A stretch of DNA of 64,000 nt from Sphingobium lactosutens DS20 (GCF_000445105.1 NZ_ATDP01000104.1:38597-102596); one strand, 5' to 3'; positions 1-9,296 are shown, counted from the first letter of the stretch. The notes: generated by a model not told the origin, from the sequence alone. Translations and numbers: made by a program.

Positions 1-484
1 CGTTCACGATGTAATCATTGCCATCGCGCACGATCGAACTGGCGATCCGGGTCGCGTCGGACGATGCTTCCTCCGGTTCGGTCATGGCGAAGCCGGAACG
101 GATTTCGCCGTTCAACAACGGCTTTAACCATTGTTCCTTCTGTTCTTCCGACCCGTAACGGAGCAGCGTTTCCATATTGCCCGTGTCGGGCGCCGAGCAG
201 TTGAAGGCTTCCGCCGCCAGCAGGCTGCGGCCCATGATTTCGCACAAGGGCGCATAATCGACATTGGAAAGACCATCGGGTGTCTCATGCGCTGGCAGGA
301 ACAGGTTCCACAGCCCGGCCTCCCGCGCCTTGGCTTTGAGCGTTTCAATCTGGGGATAGCTTGCCCAGGGGCCAAGCCGCTCCGCATCCAGATAGATTTG
401 CCGCTCATTGGGATAAATATGCTCAGCCATGAAGGCCTTGATGCGCTCGGCCAATGCGGCGCTGCGTTTGCTGGGCTGAAGCAT
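1..484 (-). CDS. Acyl-CoA dehydrogenase, N-terminal part (cut by window edge)
   Basis: The visible 161 codons begin at an ATG read leftward from 484 and run off the window. They show the helical N-terminal domain of acyl-CoA dehydrogenases and the flavin-site motif FAMTEPE near residue 140. The family oxidises acyl-CoA to 2-enoyl-CoA with FAD and passes electrons to ETF. The text resembles the ACAD10/11-like group, and a homologous enzyme lies at 55478-56638. The gene is divergent from a phosphotransferase gene, a pairing also typical of that group. The substrate cannot be told from this fragment. Confidence 0.85.
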   Translation of the reverse strand, partial: MLQPSKRSAALAERIKAFMAEHIYPNERQIYLDAERLGPWASYPQIETLKAKAREAGLWNLFLPAHETPDGLSNVDYAPLCEIMGRSLLAAEAFNCSAPDTGNMETLLRYGSEEQKEQWLKPLLNGEIRSGFAMTEPEEASSDATRIASSIVRDGNDYIVN

Positions 485-620
485 AATCCGACTCCCGTGA
501 TTTCTCGTTGTGGATTGTCCTACAATCTGGCAGGTAAAATGCAACCGGCAAGCTGGCAAAATGGCTTGGGGAAAATTCAGGCGATGGGCCAGGCTAACTG
601 TAGGGGAGTATGTGTCAGCA

Positions 621-1685
621 ATGTCCGCACAAGACGAAATCGCTGGGAAAAGGCCTGATTCCACCGACGAAAGCCATGTGTCCGAACGCCTTGATACGTG
701 GCTTCAGGCGAATGTAGCCGGATATGAAGGTCCGGCGCGCCTCGACAAATTCGGTTTTGGTCAATCGAATCCGACATTTCGTCTGTCGGCAAAATCGGGC
801 GAATATGTCCTACGACGAAAGCCATTTGGCGCGCTGCTTCCCAAGGCGCATGCGATTGATCGGGAATATCGGATCATCCGGGCCCTGCAGGATACCGACG
901 TGCCGGTGCCGCAAGCGCTTGCCTATTGCGCTGATGCGGATGTGATCGGAGCAGAATTTTATGTGATGGCGTTTGTGGCCGGCCGCATTTTCTATGACCA
1001 TCGCCTGCCATCAATGACGAAAGAGGAACGTGCGGGCATTTTCGACGCGATGAACAGGACCGTGGCGGGCCTGCACACAATTGATCCAGCTGCCATCGGA
1101 CTGGAAGGATATGGCCGTAGCGACGGCTTCCTCTCGCGGCAGATCGCCCTATGGACCCGGCAATATCGCGCCAGCGAGGTCGAAAGGTCCGATGCGATGG
1201 AGCGGTTGATCGCCTGGCTGCCCGATCATATTCCGCCCGAACAGCCGACCCGTATCTTCCACGGCGATTTTCGGCTCGACAACATGATTTTTCATCCGAC
1301 AGAGCCTCGGGTGATCGCGCTACTGGACTGGGAATTGTCGACCCTGGGCGATCCCTTGGCCGACTTCGCCTATCACGCAATGTCGTGGCGCGTCGGCGCG
1401 GACGTGTTTCGCGGCTTTGCCGACCTTGACCGGGCCGCCTTGGGCATTCCCGAAGAGGCGGATTATGTCCGCACTTATTGTGAACGCACCGGACTGGACG
1501 CCGCGCCACACTGGAATTTCTATCTCGCCTTCAGCCTTTTTCGCGTGGCGGCGATCCTGCAAGGGGTCTGGAAACGCGCCCTGGATGGCCAGGGCAGCAG
1601 TGACGATGGCCTTGTGGTGGGCGCAAGAGCCAAGCCCTTGGCCGAACTGGGATGGCAGATCGCCAGCGCGTCCCGGCCTTCCTGA
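621..1685 (+). CDS. APH-like phosphotransferase family protein (ACAD-associated)
   Basis: A 354-residue aminoglycoside-phosphotransferase-fold protein. Visible motifs are GQSNPTF near the nucleotide loop, YVLRRKP (candidate ATP lysine region), HGDFRLDN (catalytic Asp motif) and LLDWELSTLGDP (metal-binding Asp). In this subfamily, related to the kinase part of ACAD10/ACAD11, the gene sits beside an acyl-CoA dehydrogenase, as here. ACAD11-type enzymes phosphorylate 4-hydroxyacyl-CoAs, so a role on hydroxyacyl-CoA is possible but inferred. The open frame extends upstream. I chose ATG 621; an in-frame GTG at 612 lies only 3 bases after GGGGAG (603-608), so the start is not settled. A homolog is at 56635-57699. 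Confidence 0.82.
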   Translation: MSAQDEIAGKRPDSTDESHVSERLDTWLQANVAGYEGPARLDKFGFGQSNPTFRLSAKSGEYVLRRKPFGALLPKAHAIDREYRIIRALQDTDVPVPQALAYCADADVIGAEFYVMAFVAGRIFYDHRLPSMTKEERAGIFDAMNRTVAGLHTIDPAAIGLEGYGRSDGFLSRQIALWTRQYRASEVERSDAMERLIAWLPDHIPPEQPTRIFHGDFRLDNMIFHPTEPRVIALLDWELSTLGDPLADFAYHAMSWRVGADVFRGFADLDRAALGIPEEADYVRTYCERTGLDAAPHWNFYLAFSLFRVAAILQGVWKRALDGQGSSDDGLVVGARAKPLAELGWQIASASRPS

Positions 1686-1726
1686 CGTAAACAGATATGT
1701 TCACGCCTGACAGCGGAGAGTTTTTC

Positions 1727-2524
1727 ATGACCCAGGATTACAAGAGCGGCGTCCAGATCCTGCGCGACGGCGCCGTCGCGACCATATTGATGAATCGGCC
1801 CGATGCGGGCAATGCGCTTGATCTGGATACCAGCAGGGAATTGCTGGATGCCGCCGTTGCCGTCGACTGCGATGACACGGTCAGGGCCGTGCTCCTGGCG
1901 TCGGAAGGCAAGTTGTTCTGTGCCGGAGGGGATATTTCCGGGTTCGCGTCGGCCGGGGACAGGGTCGCCCAACTGGTGTCGATGGAAACCGCCTATCTTC
2001 ATGGAGCGGTGTCGCGCCTGGCGCGGATGAACAAGCCTCTGGTGGTCGCGGTTCAGGGTTTCGCGGCGGGGGCGGGTTTCAGTCTGGCGATGCTCGGCGA
2101 CATTGTGATCGCGGCCCAGGGCGCGCAATTCACCCTGGCCTATACCGGCATCGGCCTGACGCCGGATGGCGGTGCGAGCTGGCTCTTGCCAAAGCTGGTA
2201 GGCCTGCGGAAGGCGCAGGAAATGATCCTCCTCAACCCCCGGCTCAGCGCACAGCAGGCGCTTGAGTCCGGCTTGATCACACGCGTGGTTCCGGACCTGG
2301 AGCTCAAGGAAGAGGCGCAGCGGGTCGTACAGCAGCTGGCATCCGGCCCCACAAGGGCATTTGGTCGCGTCCGGGACCTCCTGTTGGACAGCTATGCCGA
2401 CGGTCTGGAATCACATCTTGAACAGGAGGTGCGGGGCATCATGAACAGCGCAAATGACGCTGATTCCAAAGGCGCGATCGCCGCTTTCCTGGAAAAGAGA
2501 AAACCCGTGTTCAAGGGAGCCTGA
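1727..2524 (+). CDS. Enoyl-CoA hydratase/isomerase family protein
   Basis: A 265-residue crotonase-fold protein. The oxyanion-hole segments are CAGGDISGF and the glycine-rich GFAAGAGFSLAM. The active-site stretch GLTPDGG has Asp where classical hydratases have the second Glu, as in PaaG-like isomerases, so isomerase activity is as likely as hydration. The start at 1727 follows GGAGAG by about 7 bases; an ATG at 1697 has no such site. It follows the phosphotransferase gene by 41 bases in the same direction and probably belongs to one acyl-CoA degradation unit with it. The substrate is unknown. Confidence 0.85.
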   Translation: MTQDYKSGVQILRDGAVATILMNRPDAGNALDLDTSRELLDAAVAVDCDDTVRAVLLASEGKLFCAGGDISGFASAGDRVAQLVSMETAYLHGAVSRLARMNKPLVVAVQGFAAGAGFSLAMLGDIVIAAQGAQFTLAYTGIGLTPDGGASWLLPKLVGLRKAQEMILLNPRLSAQQALESGLITRVVPDLELKEEAQRVVQQLASGPTRAFGRVRDLLLDSYADGLESHLEQEVRGIMNSANDADSKGAIAAFLEKRKPVFKGA

Positions 2525-2726
2525 TTGGCTGCGCCGCCTTTGTTTCCATAACGGAGGCGGCGTCTCCGTTTCAGCCAGCCATGGTGGGACAAGGGGGGGC
2601 TGGCCCCGTCTGCCGCGCCGGCGAGGGGTGATCGGGATTTCGGCTTGAGCAGCGCCCCGCTGCCTCAACTTCCGCTCGCACAATACAGCAATGAACCTGT
2701 CACCCCGACAGGATGTCAGGGAAAAA

Positions 2727-2818
2727 TGGCGGAGACGGAGGGATTCGAACCCTCGGTAGCCCCTTAAGGCTACGACGGTTTAGCAAACCGCTGGTTTCAG
2801 CCACTCACCCACGTCTCC
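2727..2818 (-). tRNA. tRNA-Ser(GCT)
   Basis: Read on the minus strand the sequence folds as a class II tRNA. The acceptor strand GGAGACG pairs with CGTCTCC, followed by discriminator G and an encoded CCA (2729-2727). The anticodon loop TTGCTAA gives GCT. There is a long variable arm and a GGTTCGAATCC T-arm. Confidence 0.95.
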
Positions 2819-3046
2819 GCACGAATTTGCCCACCGGGAAAGGCGGGCAGTGGCTAGGGAAGGGCCTATAGCGAGCGGTTTGCGCCATGGCAACGGGTCC
2901 GCATGACGATTTTTGCAGCCCCCGCCGGCGGGGATTCGATCCGGCCCGGAATCGACTCGATTGGCCGTTCGTTCATTGTCGTTTCAGCTTGGCGGCTGAT
3001 ACTCTACAGGATGATAGTGAGAGCGGATTTTCGGGGAGCTTCGGGC

Positions 3047-3874
3047 ATGATCGGCATTTCTGGGCGCATGGGCGCCCGCTTCGCGCGCGCGGCGGGACTG
3101 GTGGCGGCGGTCGCCGGCATGGCGCTGACGCCGCTCGCCGCCTCGGCGCAGGTGCGCACGATCGACCCCAACACCGCCATCGACGCGGACCTGGCGCCGC
3201 CGCCTGCGGCCAGCAGCACGCCGACCGATCCTGGCGTCGACCCCACGGTCAATCAGGGCACAGGCGCGACCTATAATGCGCCCGCCGGTGCGCCTCCGCC
3301 GGTCAGCAGCGCGCCGCCGCCATCGCAAGGCACCACCGCCACCGGCGCGCCGGTGACGCAGGCGTCGCCGCCCGCAGCTCCTTCGCCCAGCGAATCCTAT
3401 CAGGAAGACGACCTCATCGGCGCGGCCGAGGGCGTGTTCGGCAAGGGCGCGGAAGGACTGGCCGGCATCATCGAAAAAATCCTGAAGGATCAGGGCCGGC
3501 CCAACGCCTATATCGCCGGGCGCGAAGCGTCGGGCGCGTTCGTCGTCGGCCTGCGCTACGGATCGGGCACGCTCAATCACAAGGTGGAGGGCAAGCGCGA
3601 AGTCTATTGGACCGGCCCGTCGATCGGCTTCGACGTTGGCGGCAATGCCTCCAACACCTTCGTCCTCGTCTATAATCTCTACGACACGCAGGACCTTTAT
3701 CATCGCTTCCCGGCGGCGGAGGGCACCGCCTATCTGGTCGGCGGCTTCACCGCCTCCTATCTGCGCTGGGGCGATGTGGTGCTCATCCCGATCCGTCTGG
3801 GTGTCGGCTATCGGCTTGGCGTCAACGCCGGCTATATGAAGTTCAGCGAAAAGCGGAACTGGCTGCCTTTCTGA
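3047..3874 (+). CDS. DUF1134 / EipA-family periplasmic protein
   Basis: A 275-residue protein with an N-terminal signal peptide: basic MGARFARAAG, a hydrophobic run, then a LAASAQ cleavage site. A Pro/Ala/Thr-rich linker of roughly 90 residues follows, then the DUF1134 domain. Recognisable segments are EGLAGIIEKI, DQGRPNAYI, GLRYGSGTL, GPSIGFDVGGNAS, and the C-terminal GVGYRLGVNAGYM close to the end. The family includes the Brucella envelope integrity protein EipA, a periplasmic beta-barrel-like protein. The start at 3047 was chosen because GGGGAG (3033-3038) lies 8 bases upstream and the signal peptide begins there; the longer open frame from 2903 has neither. Confidence 0.85.
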   Translation: MIGISGRMGARFARAAGLVAAVAGMALTPLAASAQVRTIDPNTAIDADLAPPPAASSTPTDPGVDPTVNQGTGATYNAPAGAPPPVSSAPPPSQGTTATGAPVTQASPPAAPSPSESYQEDDLIGAAEGVFGKGAEGLAGIIEKILKDQGRPNAYIAGREASGAFVVGLRYGSGTLNHKVEGKREVYWTGPSIGFDVGGNASNTFVLVYNLYDTQDLYHRFPAAEGTAYLVGGFTASYLRWGDVVLIPIRLGVGYRLGVNAGYMKFSEKRNWLPF

Positions 3875-3910
3875 CGCGCGGGTTATGGGGCGCGGATTAC
3901 AGGGCGTGGG

Positions 3911-5005
3911 TTAGAGGGCGAGGGCGAACTGCGCGCCGTCTTCGCTCTCCTCCTCCGCCTCCAGATTATGCACGCCCAGCCCCAGCAGCCGCGCGCCCAG
4001 CGGCAGCGGCAATTGCGCCAGCAGCAATTCGCGCCCCGCCTGCGCCAGCTGCTCGGCTGATCGCACCGGCGCGGCGAAGCTGCGCGAGCGGGTGATGATG
4101 CGGAAATCGGCGAACTTGACCTTCAGCACCACGGTGCGGCCCCACGCCTGCGCCTTTTCGATCCGGGTCCACAGGCTGGCCGCGATCCGGTCCAGCTCCG
4201 TCACCAGCGCATCGCGATCGATGAGATCGTCGAAAAATGTGTCCTCCACGCTCACCGACTTGCGCGACTGGCGTTCGCGCACCGGCCGATCATCCTCGCC
4301 CCGCGCCGCGCGATAGTAGAAATCCGCCGCGCTGCCGAAATGCGCCTGCAGGAACGCCAGGTCGCGCGCGCGCAGGTCCGCGCCGGTTTCGATGCCCAGC
4401 GCCTGCATCCGCCGCGCCGTTACCGGCCCCACGCCATGGATGCGCCGCACCGGCATGGCGGCGATGAAGGCGGCGCCCTCGGCCGGGGGGACGACGCAGA
4501 TGCCGTCGGGCTTGTTCTGGTCCGACGCCAGCTTGGCGATCAGCTTGTTGTAGGACACGCCGGCCGATGCGGTCAGCCCGGTTTCCGCGCGAATCATCCG
4601 CCGTATCTCCTGCGCGACCCGCGTGGCCGACGCGATGCCCGGCTTGTTCACCGTCACGTCCAGATAGGCTTCGTCGAGCGACAAGGGCTGGATGATGTCG
4701 GTGAAGCGCGCGAAAATCTCGCGAATCTGGCCCGATACGGCGCGATATACCTCGAACCGGGGTTTGACGAACAGCAGGTCGGGGCACAGCCGCCGCGCCC
4801 GCGCGCCCGGCATGGCCGATCGCACGCCAAATGCGCGCGCCTCATAACTGCATGTCGCCACCACGCCGCGCGGACCGCCGCCGCCCACCGCGATCGGCAG
4901 GCCGCGCAGCGACGGGTCGTCGCGCTGTTCGACCGACGCATAATAGGCGTCCATGTCGACATGGATGATCTTGCGCGGCGCAGGCGAGTCCATGGCCCAT
5001 CTCAT
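3911..5005 (-). CDS. dinB: DNA polymerase IV (Y-family)
   Basis: A 364-residue Y-family translesion polymerase. It has the first catalytic motif HVDMDAYYASVEQRD near the N terminus, the second carboxylate motif SLDEAYLDVT near residue 105, a helix-hairpin-helix RIHGVGPVTARRM, and a little-finger region ending near LLGLGVHNL. The length fits the family. It copies past damaged bases without proofreading. The start is either ATG 5005 or ATG 4993 (MDSPAPRK); neither has a strong ribosome site. Confidence 0.93.
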   Translation of the reverse strand: MRWAMDSPAPRKIIHVDMDAYYASVEQRDDPSLRGLPIAVGGGGPRGVVATCSYEARAFGVRSAMPGARARRLCPDLLFVKPRFEVYRAVSGQIREIFARFTDIIQPLSLDEAYLDVTVNKPGIASATRVAQEIRRMIRAETGLTASAGVSYNKLIAKLASDQNKPDGICVVPPAEGAAFIAAMPVRRIHGVGPVTARRMQALGIETGADLRARDLAFLQAHFGSAADFYYRAARGEDDRPVRERQSRKSVSVEDTFFDDLIDRDALVTELDRIAASLWTRIEKAQAWGRTVVLKVKFADFRIITRSRSFAAPVRSAEQLAQAGRELLLAQLPLPLGARLLGLGVHNLEAEEESEDGAQFALAL

Positions 5006-5032
5006 GCCACAGACAGGAACGAAAGGGAAACG

Positions 5033-5695
5033 TCAGTCCAGCAGGCGCAGATTGCCGAGCAGCGCCTGCAAATGCGCGCGGCTGATCCGGCTCCAGACAT
5101 TATAGGTGCAGGTCTGGCCGCCGACATGGACATAGGCGATGGATTGCAGCCCATGGCCTTCGGGATTGTCTTCCGGATACGGCTCCGCGCCCGACAGGCC
5201 ATATCCGGCAAAGGAGGGGGCGGGCAGCTGGTCCAGCTCCTGCATATAGGGCCATTGCCGCGCCAGCCGAATGCGCTGCGCCTCGGGCGGGGTCTCGTCG
5301 TCGGGCAGGACACCAGGGCCGGCAAAGCCATAGGCGCTGCGCAGATTGGGCAGGTCGAACGCCACGCCCCAGCCGCCGCTGAAATCGGCGGCGCGGGGCA
5401 CGCCATCGGCCCCGGCCGCGCTCGCCAGCGCCAGCGGCGCGCAACGCGGCGTCTTCCCGCTCTTGCCATCGTCCGACCGCGCCCATTGCGCGCGCGCCAC
5501 GTCCGCGCCGACCAGCTCAGGCGCAAGTGCGGGCGCAGGCGCGGGCGGCGCTTGCACGGGCTGCGACGCTGGCAATGGTGGAACCGCAGACGCCGCCGTC
5601 ATCCGCGCGACCGTCGCGCCATCCTGATGGCGCGCAGGCCCGTCATGGCATCCGCCAACAGCGATCAGCATGATAAGGGCGAGCGCGCGTTGCAT
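5033..5695 (-). CDS. Hypothetical lipoprotein
   Basis: A 220-residue protein opening with a lipoprotein signal, MQRALALIMLIAVGGC, where the Cys of the lipobox would be lipidated. A Pro/Ala-rich stretch (about residues 35-60) leads to a C-terminal domain with APLALAS, GGWGVAFDLP, GYGLSGAEPYP, and GGQTCTYNVWSRIS near the end. I recognise no enzyme family. It lies directly upstream of dinB in the same direction with a gap of 27 bases, so the two may share a transcript. Confidence 0.7.
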   Translation of the reverse strand: MQRALALIMLIAVGGCHDGPARHQDGATVARMTAASAVPPLPASQPVQAPPAPAPALAPELVGADVARAQWARSDDGKSGKTPRCAPLALASAAGADGVPRAADFSGGWGVAFDLPNLRSAYGFAGPGVLPDDETPPEAQRIRLARQWPYMQELDQLPAPSFAGYGLSGAEPYPEDNPEGHGLQSIAYVHVGGQTCTYNVWSRISRAHLQALLGNLRLLD

Positions 5696-5729
5696 GGCCC
5701 ATCGACGCAGGGACGGGCGGCAAAGTTCC

Positions 5730-6251
5730 TTAATTGTCGCCTTTCAGCGCCAGCAGAGCGGCGAAGGGACCGGCCTGCTCCTCGCTCAGCACGCCTGCTT
5801 CTTTGAGAGCGACGTCGGCCTGCGGCGATCGGGGATAGGGCGTCATCGCCAGCGCCATGGTTTCGGCCACCGCTTCGCCCATGTCGATCTGCTGCCCGTC
5901 ATAGCCGATCGTGTCGACATCCTCCGCGTCCAACTCCAGTTCCTCGCCGTCGGCGGCGCTGTTGTCTTCGACGACAAAGCGCAGCGCGAAATCGCTGTCG
6001 ATCTGCTCGGGAACCGGCTCGGCGGTGGCGACGCAAGGCTGGGCCAGGCTGGCGCGCACGCGGCCGCGCGCCAGGATGATGCCGTCCTCCTCGCTCAGCG
6101 CATAGTCCGCCTCCAGCCGGTCGAGCGTCACCAGGCCAAAGCGCTTCGCCAGCGCCGCCCGCTCTTCGGCGTCGGCCTCGATATGGACCTCGCCGGTCAT
6201 GCGGCGAATCTGTTCGGCGCGCACCGGGCGCGAAAATTCGGGTGTCGTCAT
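5730..6251 (-). CDS. YceD family protein (DUF177)
   Basis: A 173-residue acidic protein matching DUF177/YceD by its pattern: an N-terminal EFSRPVRAEQI, a central CVATAEPVPEQI and the acidic stretch DGEELELDAEDVDTIGYDG before a conserved GEAVAETMALAMTPYPR. The family is linked to 23S rRNA or L32 metabolism in some bacteria, but the mechanism is not firmly known. The start ATG overlaps the stop of the upstream chaperone gene by 4 bases (ATGA), so translation is probably coupled. Confidence 0.85.
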   Translation of the reverse strand: MTTPEFSRPVRAEQIRRMTGEVHIEADAEERAALAKRFGLVTLDRLEADYALSEEDGIILARGRVRASLAQPCVATAEPVPEQIDSDFALRFVVEDNSAADGEELELDAEDVDTIGYDGQQIDMGEAVAETMALAMTPYPRSPQADVALKEAGVLSEEQAGPFAALLALKGDN

Positions 6252-6772
6252 CCTATGTCTCCTGCCAGCAGCGCGTCGCGCGACAGGCAGCCCAGCCGCA
6301 CCCAGCGTTCGCGCAACGCGCCCTCCACATGGGCCACCGCAGCATCGGGCACCTCCGCGCCGCGATACAGATTGCGGCGCAGCGCCTCGCCCAGATCGGC
6401 CCCGCCGGTCAACGCCGCGCGATAGGCGCTGATCCGGCCGCCCAGCGCGCTCATCATCCGGCCGACATGCTTGCCCACGACCACGTCGCCAATCCCTTCC
6501 TGCCGCAACTGCCCATCCATATCGTCGACGAACAATTCGGTCAGCCAGGCGCTGTCCTGCGCGGCGCCCTGCTGCTCCAGCCGGATGAGCACCTGCGCCA
6601 AAATCGCCACGATCATGTCGAATCGCCCGTCGATCGTGTCGGGCACCGCGCCGTCCAGATACCAGTGCGGCCGCCGTCCTTCGTCCACGATGGCGCGGTA
6701 GAGCGGCGCCAACCCCTCGCGCGGGTCGGACCGGCCCAGCAGGCGTTGGAGGAAGGAGGGGGCATTGGGCAT
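6248..6772 (-). CDS. Ubiquinol-cytochrome c chaperone family protein (CBP3-like)
   Basis: A 174-residue protein with the CBP3/UQCC1-like pattern: LYRAIVDEGRRPHWYLDGAVPDTIDGRFD near the N terminus, FVDDMDGQLRQEGIGD and VGKHVGRMM in the middle. The family assists cytochrome b maturation in the bc1 complex. It is transcribed leftward, divergent from bamE and coupled to the YceD-like gene, an arrangement common in alphaproteobacteria. Confidence 0.88.
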   Translation of the reverse strand: MPNAPSFLQRLLGRSDPREGLAPLYRAIVDEGRRPHWYLDGAVPDTIDGRFDMIVAILAQVLIRLEQQGAAQDSAWLTELFVDDMDGQLRQEGIGDVVVGKHVGRMMSALGGRISAYRAALTGGADLGEALRRNLYRGAEVPDAAVAHVEGALRERWVRLGCLSRDALLAGDIG

Positions 6773-6937
6773 GGCGATCGGCTTTTCGTGACGGATGGAA
6801 TGGGCGCGCGCGGCGACCGGTGTGCGCTCGCCCCTTGCCGGACCCCGCGCATTTCCATATTGATCGCAGCGCCGCCCAATGCAATGGCGGCGTCACTTTT
6901 ATCGGGTTCGCGGGCCATGCCCCCGCAGGAGACGTTC

Positions 6938-7450
6938 ATGCCCCAGTTCAGCCGCCATTCCCGCCGCGGGCGCATCCTGATCGCCATCGGGCTTGGCGCG
7001 TTGCTGGTCGGCACATCGGCCTGCACCCGCATCCGCACGCATCAGGGTTATCAGGTCGACAAGCTGCTGGTCGATTCGGTTCAACCCGGCATCGACAATC
7101 GCGCCTCGGTCGAAGGAACGCTGGGTCGCCCCAGCTTCGTGTCGCAGTTCGGAGAAAAGGACTGGTATTATGTGTCGCGCGACATGCGCGCCCTTGCCTT
7201 TTCCAGCCCCAAGCCGGTCGATCAGACCATCTTGCGCGTCCGCTTCGATCCCGCCGGCAATGTCGTCGCGGTCGATCGCATGGGCCTGGAAAAGGTCGCC
7301 AACATCTCGCCCATGGGCGCCACGACGCCGACGCTTGGCCGCCATCGCAGCCTGTTCGACGAAATCTTCGGCAATATCGGCGCGGTCGGTGCGGCCGGCA
7401 TGGGCGGTGGTAGCGGCGGCGGCGCGGGTGGCGGCCCCAACGGCAGCTAA
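6938..7450 (+). CDS. bamE: Outer membrane protein assembly factor BamE
   Basis: A 170-residue lipoprotein. The signal sequence ends at LLVGTSAC, whose Cys is the lipidation site, and the SmpA/BamE domain follows (HQGYQVD, GRPSFVSQFGEKDWYYVSRD, ILRVRFDPAGNV). BamE supports the BAM complex that inserts beta-barrel proteins in the outer membrane. AGGAGA at 6927-6932 fixes the start at 6938, 5 bases downstream; the open frame that reaches back to 6242 is overlapped by the chaperone gene on the other strand. The C terminus carries a glycine-rich tail of about 15 residues. Confidence 0.9.
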   Translation: MPQFSRHSRRGRILIAIGLGALLVGTSACTRIRTHQGYQVDKLLVDSVQPGIDNRASVEGTLGRPSFVSQFGEKDWYYVSRDMRALAFSSPKPVDQTILRVRFDPAGNVVAVDRMGLEKVANISPMGATTPTLGRHRSLFDEIFGNIGAVGAAGMGGGSGGGAGGGPNGS

Positions 7451-7464
7451 TCGCCTCTGAAACG

Positions 7465-7490
7465 CCCGGTTCCCCAGCAGAGGAGCCGGG
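7465..7490. terminator. Weak hairpin between convergent bamE and metW
   Basis: CCCGGTTCC (7465-7473) pairs with GGAGCCGGG (7482-7490) around an 8-base loop, with one G-U pair. No T run follows on either strand, so it may only act as a 3' stabilising hairpin. Confidence 0.4.
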
Positions 7491-7502
7491 TGTCGCATGC
7501 CC

Positions 7503-8093
7503 CTATCGCCGCAGCAGGAACACCGCATGTTCGGCGAACAGGTTGGCGTTCGCATGGGTGGTTTCGCGGTCGCCCTTCAAAAACCACTGGCCGTCGATAT
7601 GCCAGCCGCGCTCCTTCACCAGCGCGCGAAAGTCATCCACCGTCACATGGTGGATGTTGAGCGTATCATACCAGCTATCGGGCAGCAGCCGCGTCACCGG
7701 CATCCGCCCCCCCCACATCAGCGACAGCCGCCCGCGCCAATGCGCGAAATTGGGGAAGGACACGAACGCCTGGGTGGCGATGCGCAGCAATTCCTCCACC
7801 ACCAGGTCGGGGCGGCGCGTCGTCTGGAGCGTCTGGCTCAGGATCGCATAGTCGAAACTGGCGTCGGGATAATAGATGAGGTCGGTGTCCGCGTCGCCCT
7901 GCACCACCGACAGGCCGCGTCCGACGGCGGCGGCAACGTTGGACGCGTCGATCTCCAGCCCGCGCGCATCCACCTGCGCCCGGTCGCGCAATTCGGCCAT
8001 CAGCGCGCCGTCGCCGCAGCCCACATCCAGCACCCGCGCCCCCGGCCGCACCGTTCGCGCGATCAGCGCCAGGTCGGGGCGCAGCGCGCTCAC
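7503..8093 (-). CDS. metW: Methionine biosynthesis protein MetW
   Basis: A 196-residue methyltransferase-fold protein with the SAM-loop motif VLDVGCGDGALM, the MetW signature QTLQTTRRP and FPNFAHWRGR. MetW partners MetX in the acetyl transfer step of methionine synthesis in many proteobacteria. The start is GTG at 8093, overlapping the metX stop as GTGA (8090-8093). An open frame reaching 8144 exists but would overlap metX further, so coupling favours the GTG. Confidence 0.92.
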   Translation of the reverse strand: MSALRPDLALIARTVRPGARVLDVGCGDGALMAELRDRAQVDARGLEIDASNVAAAVGRGLSVVQGDADTDLIYYPDASFDYAILSQTLQTTRRPDLVVEELLRIATQAFVSFPNFAHWRGRLSLMWGGRMPVTRLLPDSWYDTLNIHHVTVDDFRALVKERGWHIDGQWFLKGDRETTHANANLFAEHAVFLLRR

Positions 8094-9226
8094 GCCCGGC
8101 CCCCGCGCAGGAATCCGTCCACCACCCGGTTGAGTTCGGGACATTCCAGCAGGAAGGCGTCATGCCCGAACGGGCTCGACAATTCGACGAAGCTCGCCTG
8201 CGCGCCCCCGGCGTTGAGGGCATGGACGATGGCGCGCGATTCGGCGGTGGGGTACAGCCAGTCGGTGTCGAAACTCACCAGGCAAAACCGCGCCCGCGTC
8301 GCGGCAAAGGCGCGCGCCAGCGATCCGCCATGGTCCTCGGCAATGTCATAATAGTCCATCGCCCGGGTGATGTAGAGATAGCTGTTGGCGTCGAACCGGT
8401 CGACAAAGCTCAACCCCTGGTGGCGCAGATAGGATTCGACTTGGAAATCCGCGTCGAACCCGAATGTCTTGGCGTCACGCCCCTGCAATCGCCGCCCGAA
8501 TTTTTCCGTGAGGCCCGCTTCGGACAAATAGGTGATGTGCGCCGCCATGCGCGCGACCGCCAGCCCCGCGCTCGGCACCAGCCCGTCGGCATAATAATCG
8601 CCCCCGCGCCAGTTCGGGTCCGCCATGATCGCCTGCCGCCCGACTTCGTGAAAGGCGATATTCTGCGCGCTGTGCCGCGCGGTCGACGCAATGACGACGC
8701 AACTTTCGACCCGGTCGGGGAACAGCGTCGGCCAGGTCAGCGCCTGCATGCCGCCCATCGACCCACCGATCACCGCGGCCAGCCGCTTGACGCCCAGATG
8801 ATCCAGCAACGCTGCCTGCGCGCGCACCATGTCGGCGATGGTCAGCACCGGAAAGCGCATCGCATGCGGCTCGCCCGTCGCCGGATCGACGCTCGCCGGG
8901 CCGGACGATCCCATGCAGCTGCCGATGACGTTGGAACAGATGATGAAATGGCGCGCCGGGTCGACGGGCTTGCCCGCGCCCACCATCCGCCACCACCAGC
9001 CCGGCTTGCCGGTCACGGGATGGTCGGATGCGACATATTGGTCGCCGGTCAGCGCGTGGCAGATCAGGATGACGTTCGACGCGTCGGCATTCATCGCGCC
9101 ATAGGTTTCATAGGCGATGTCGACCGGGCCAAGGCTGGCGCCGCTCGACAGGGCGATCGGCCCTGCCAGGCGAACCTGCCGGCGCAGGCCGAAACGGCTG
9201 TCATCGGATCGGGGAAGGCTGGCCAT
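8090..9226 (-). CDS. metX: Homoserine O-acetyltransferase
   Basis: A 378-residue alpha/beta-hydrolase-fold acyltransferase. The nucleophile elbow is GGSMGGMQAL near residue 155, the late Asp is in FDTDWLYP and the His in FGHDAFLLE. GSCMGSSGPAS, typical of MetX, is also present. It makes O-acetyl-L-homoserine (or O-succinyl, as family labels are not fully predictive) for methionine synthesis. It forms an overlapping pair with metW. Confidence 0.93.
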   Translation of the reverse strand: MASLPRSDDSRFGLRRQVRLAGPIALSSGASLGPVDIAYETYGAMNADASNVILICHALTGDQYVASDHPVTGKPGWWWRMVGAGKPVDPARHFIICSNVIGSCMGSSGPASVDPATGEPHAMRFPVLTIADMVRAQAALLDHLGVKRLAAVIGGSMGGMQALTWPTLFPDRVESCVVIASTARHSAQNIAFHEVGRQAIMADPNWRGGDYYADGLVPSAGLAVARMAAHITYLSEAGLTEKFGRRLQGRDAKTFGFDADFQVESYLRHQGLSFVDRFDANSYLYITRAMDYYDIAEDHGGSLARAFAATRARFCLVSFDTDWLYPTAESRAIVHALNAGGAQASFVELSSPFGHDAFLLECPELNRVVDGFLRGGRA

Positions 9227-9296
9227 GGTTGGCCCGCGCTAGGGCTGGCGCGATGGCCTGTCAATCTGGCATGGCGGCGCGACACTGCCTGGATGG

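Noticed and set aside
4340..5806. 488-codon plus-strand open frame
   Set aside because: Antisense to dinB and the lipoprotein gene; low-complexity Arg/Ala product without motifs.
9227..9296. SAM-type riboswitch in the metX leader
   Set aside because: The leader is only about 70 bases and I could not find the conserved pseudoknot elements of SAM-II.
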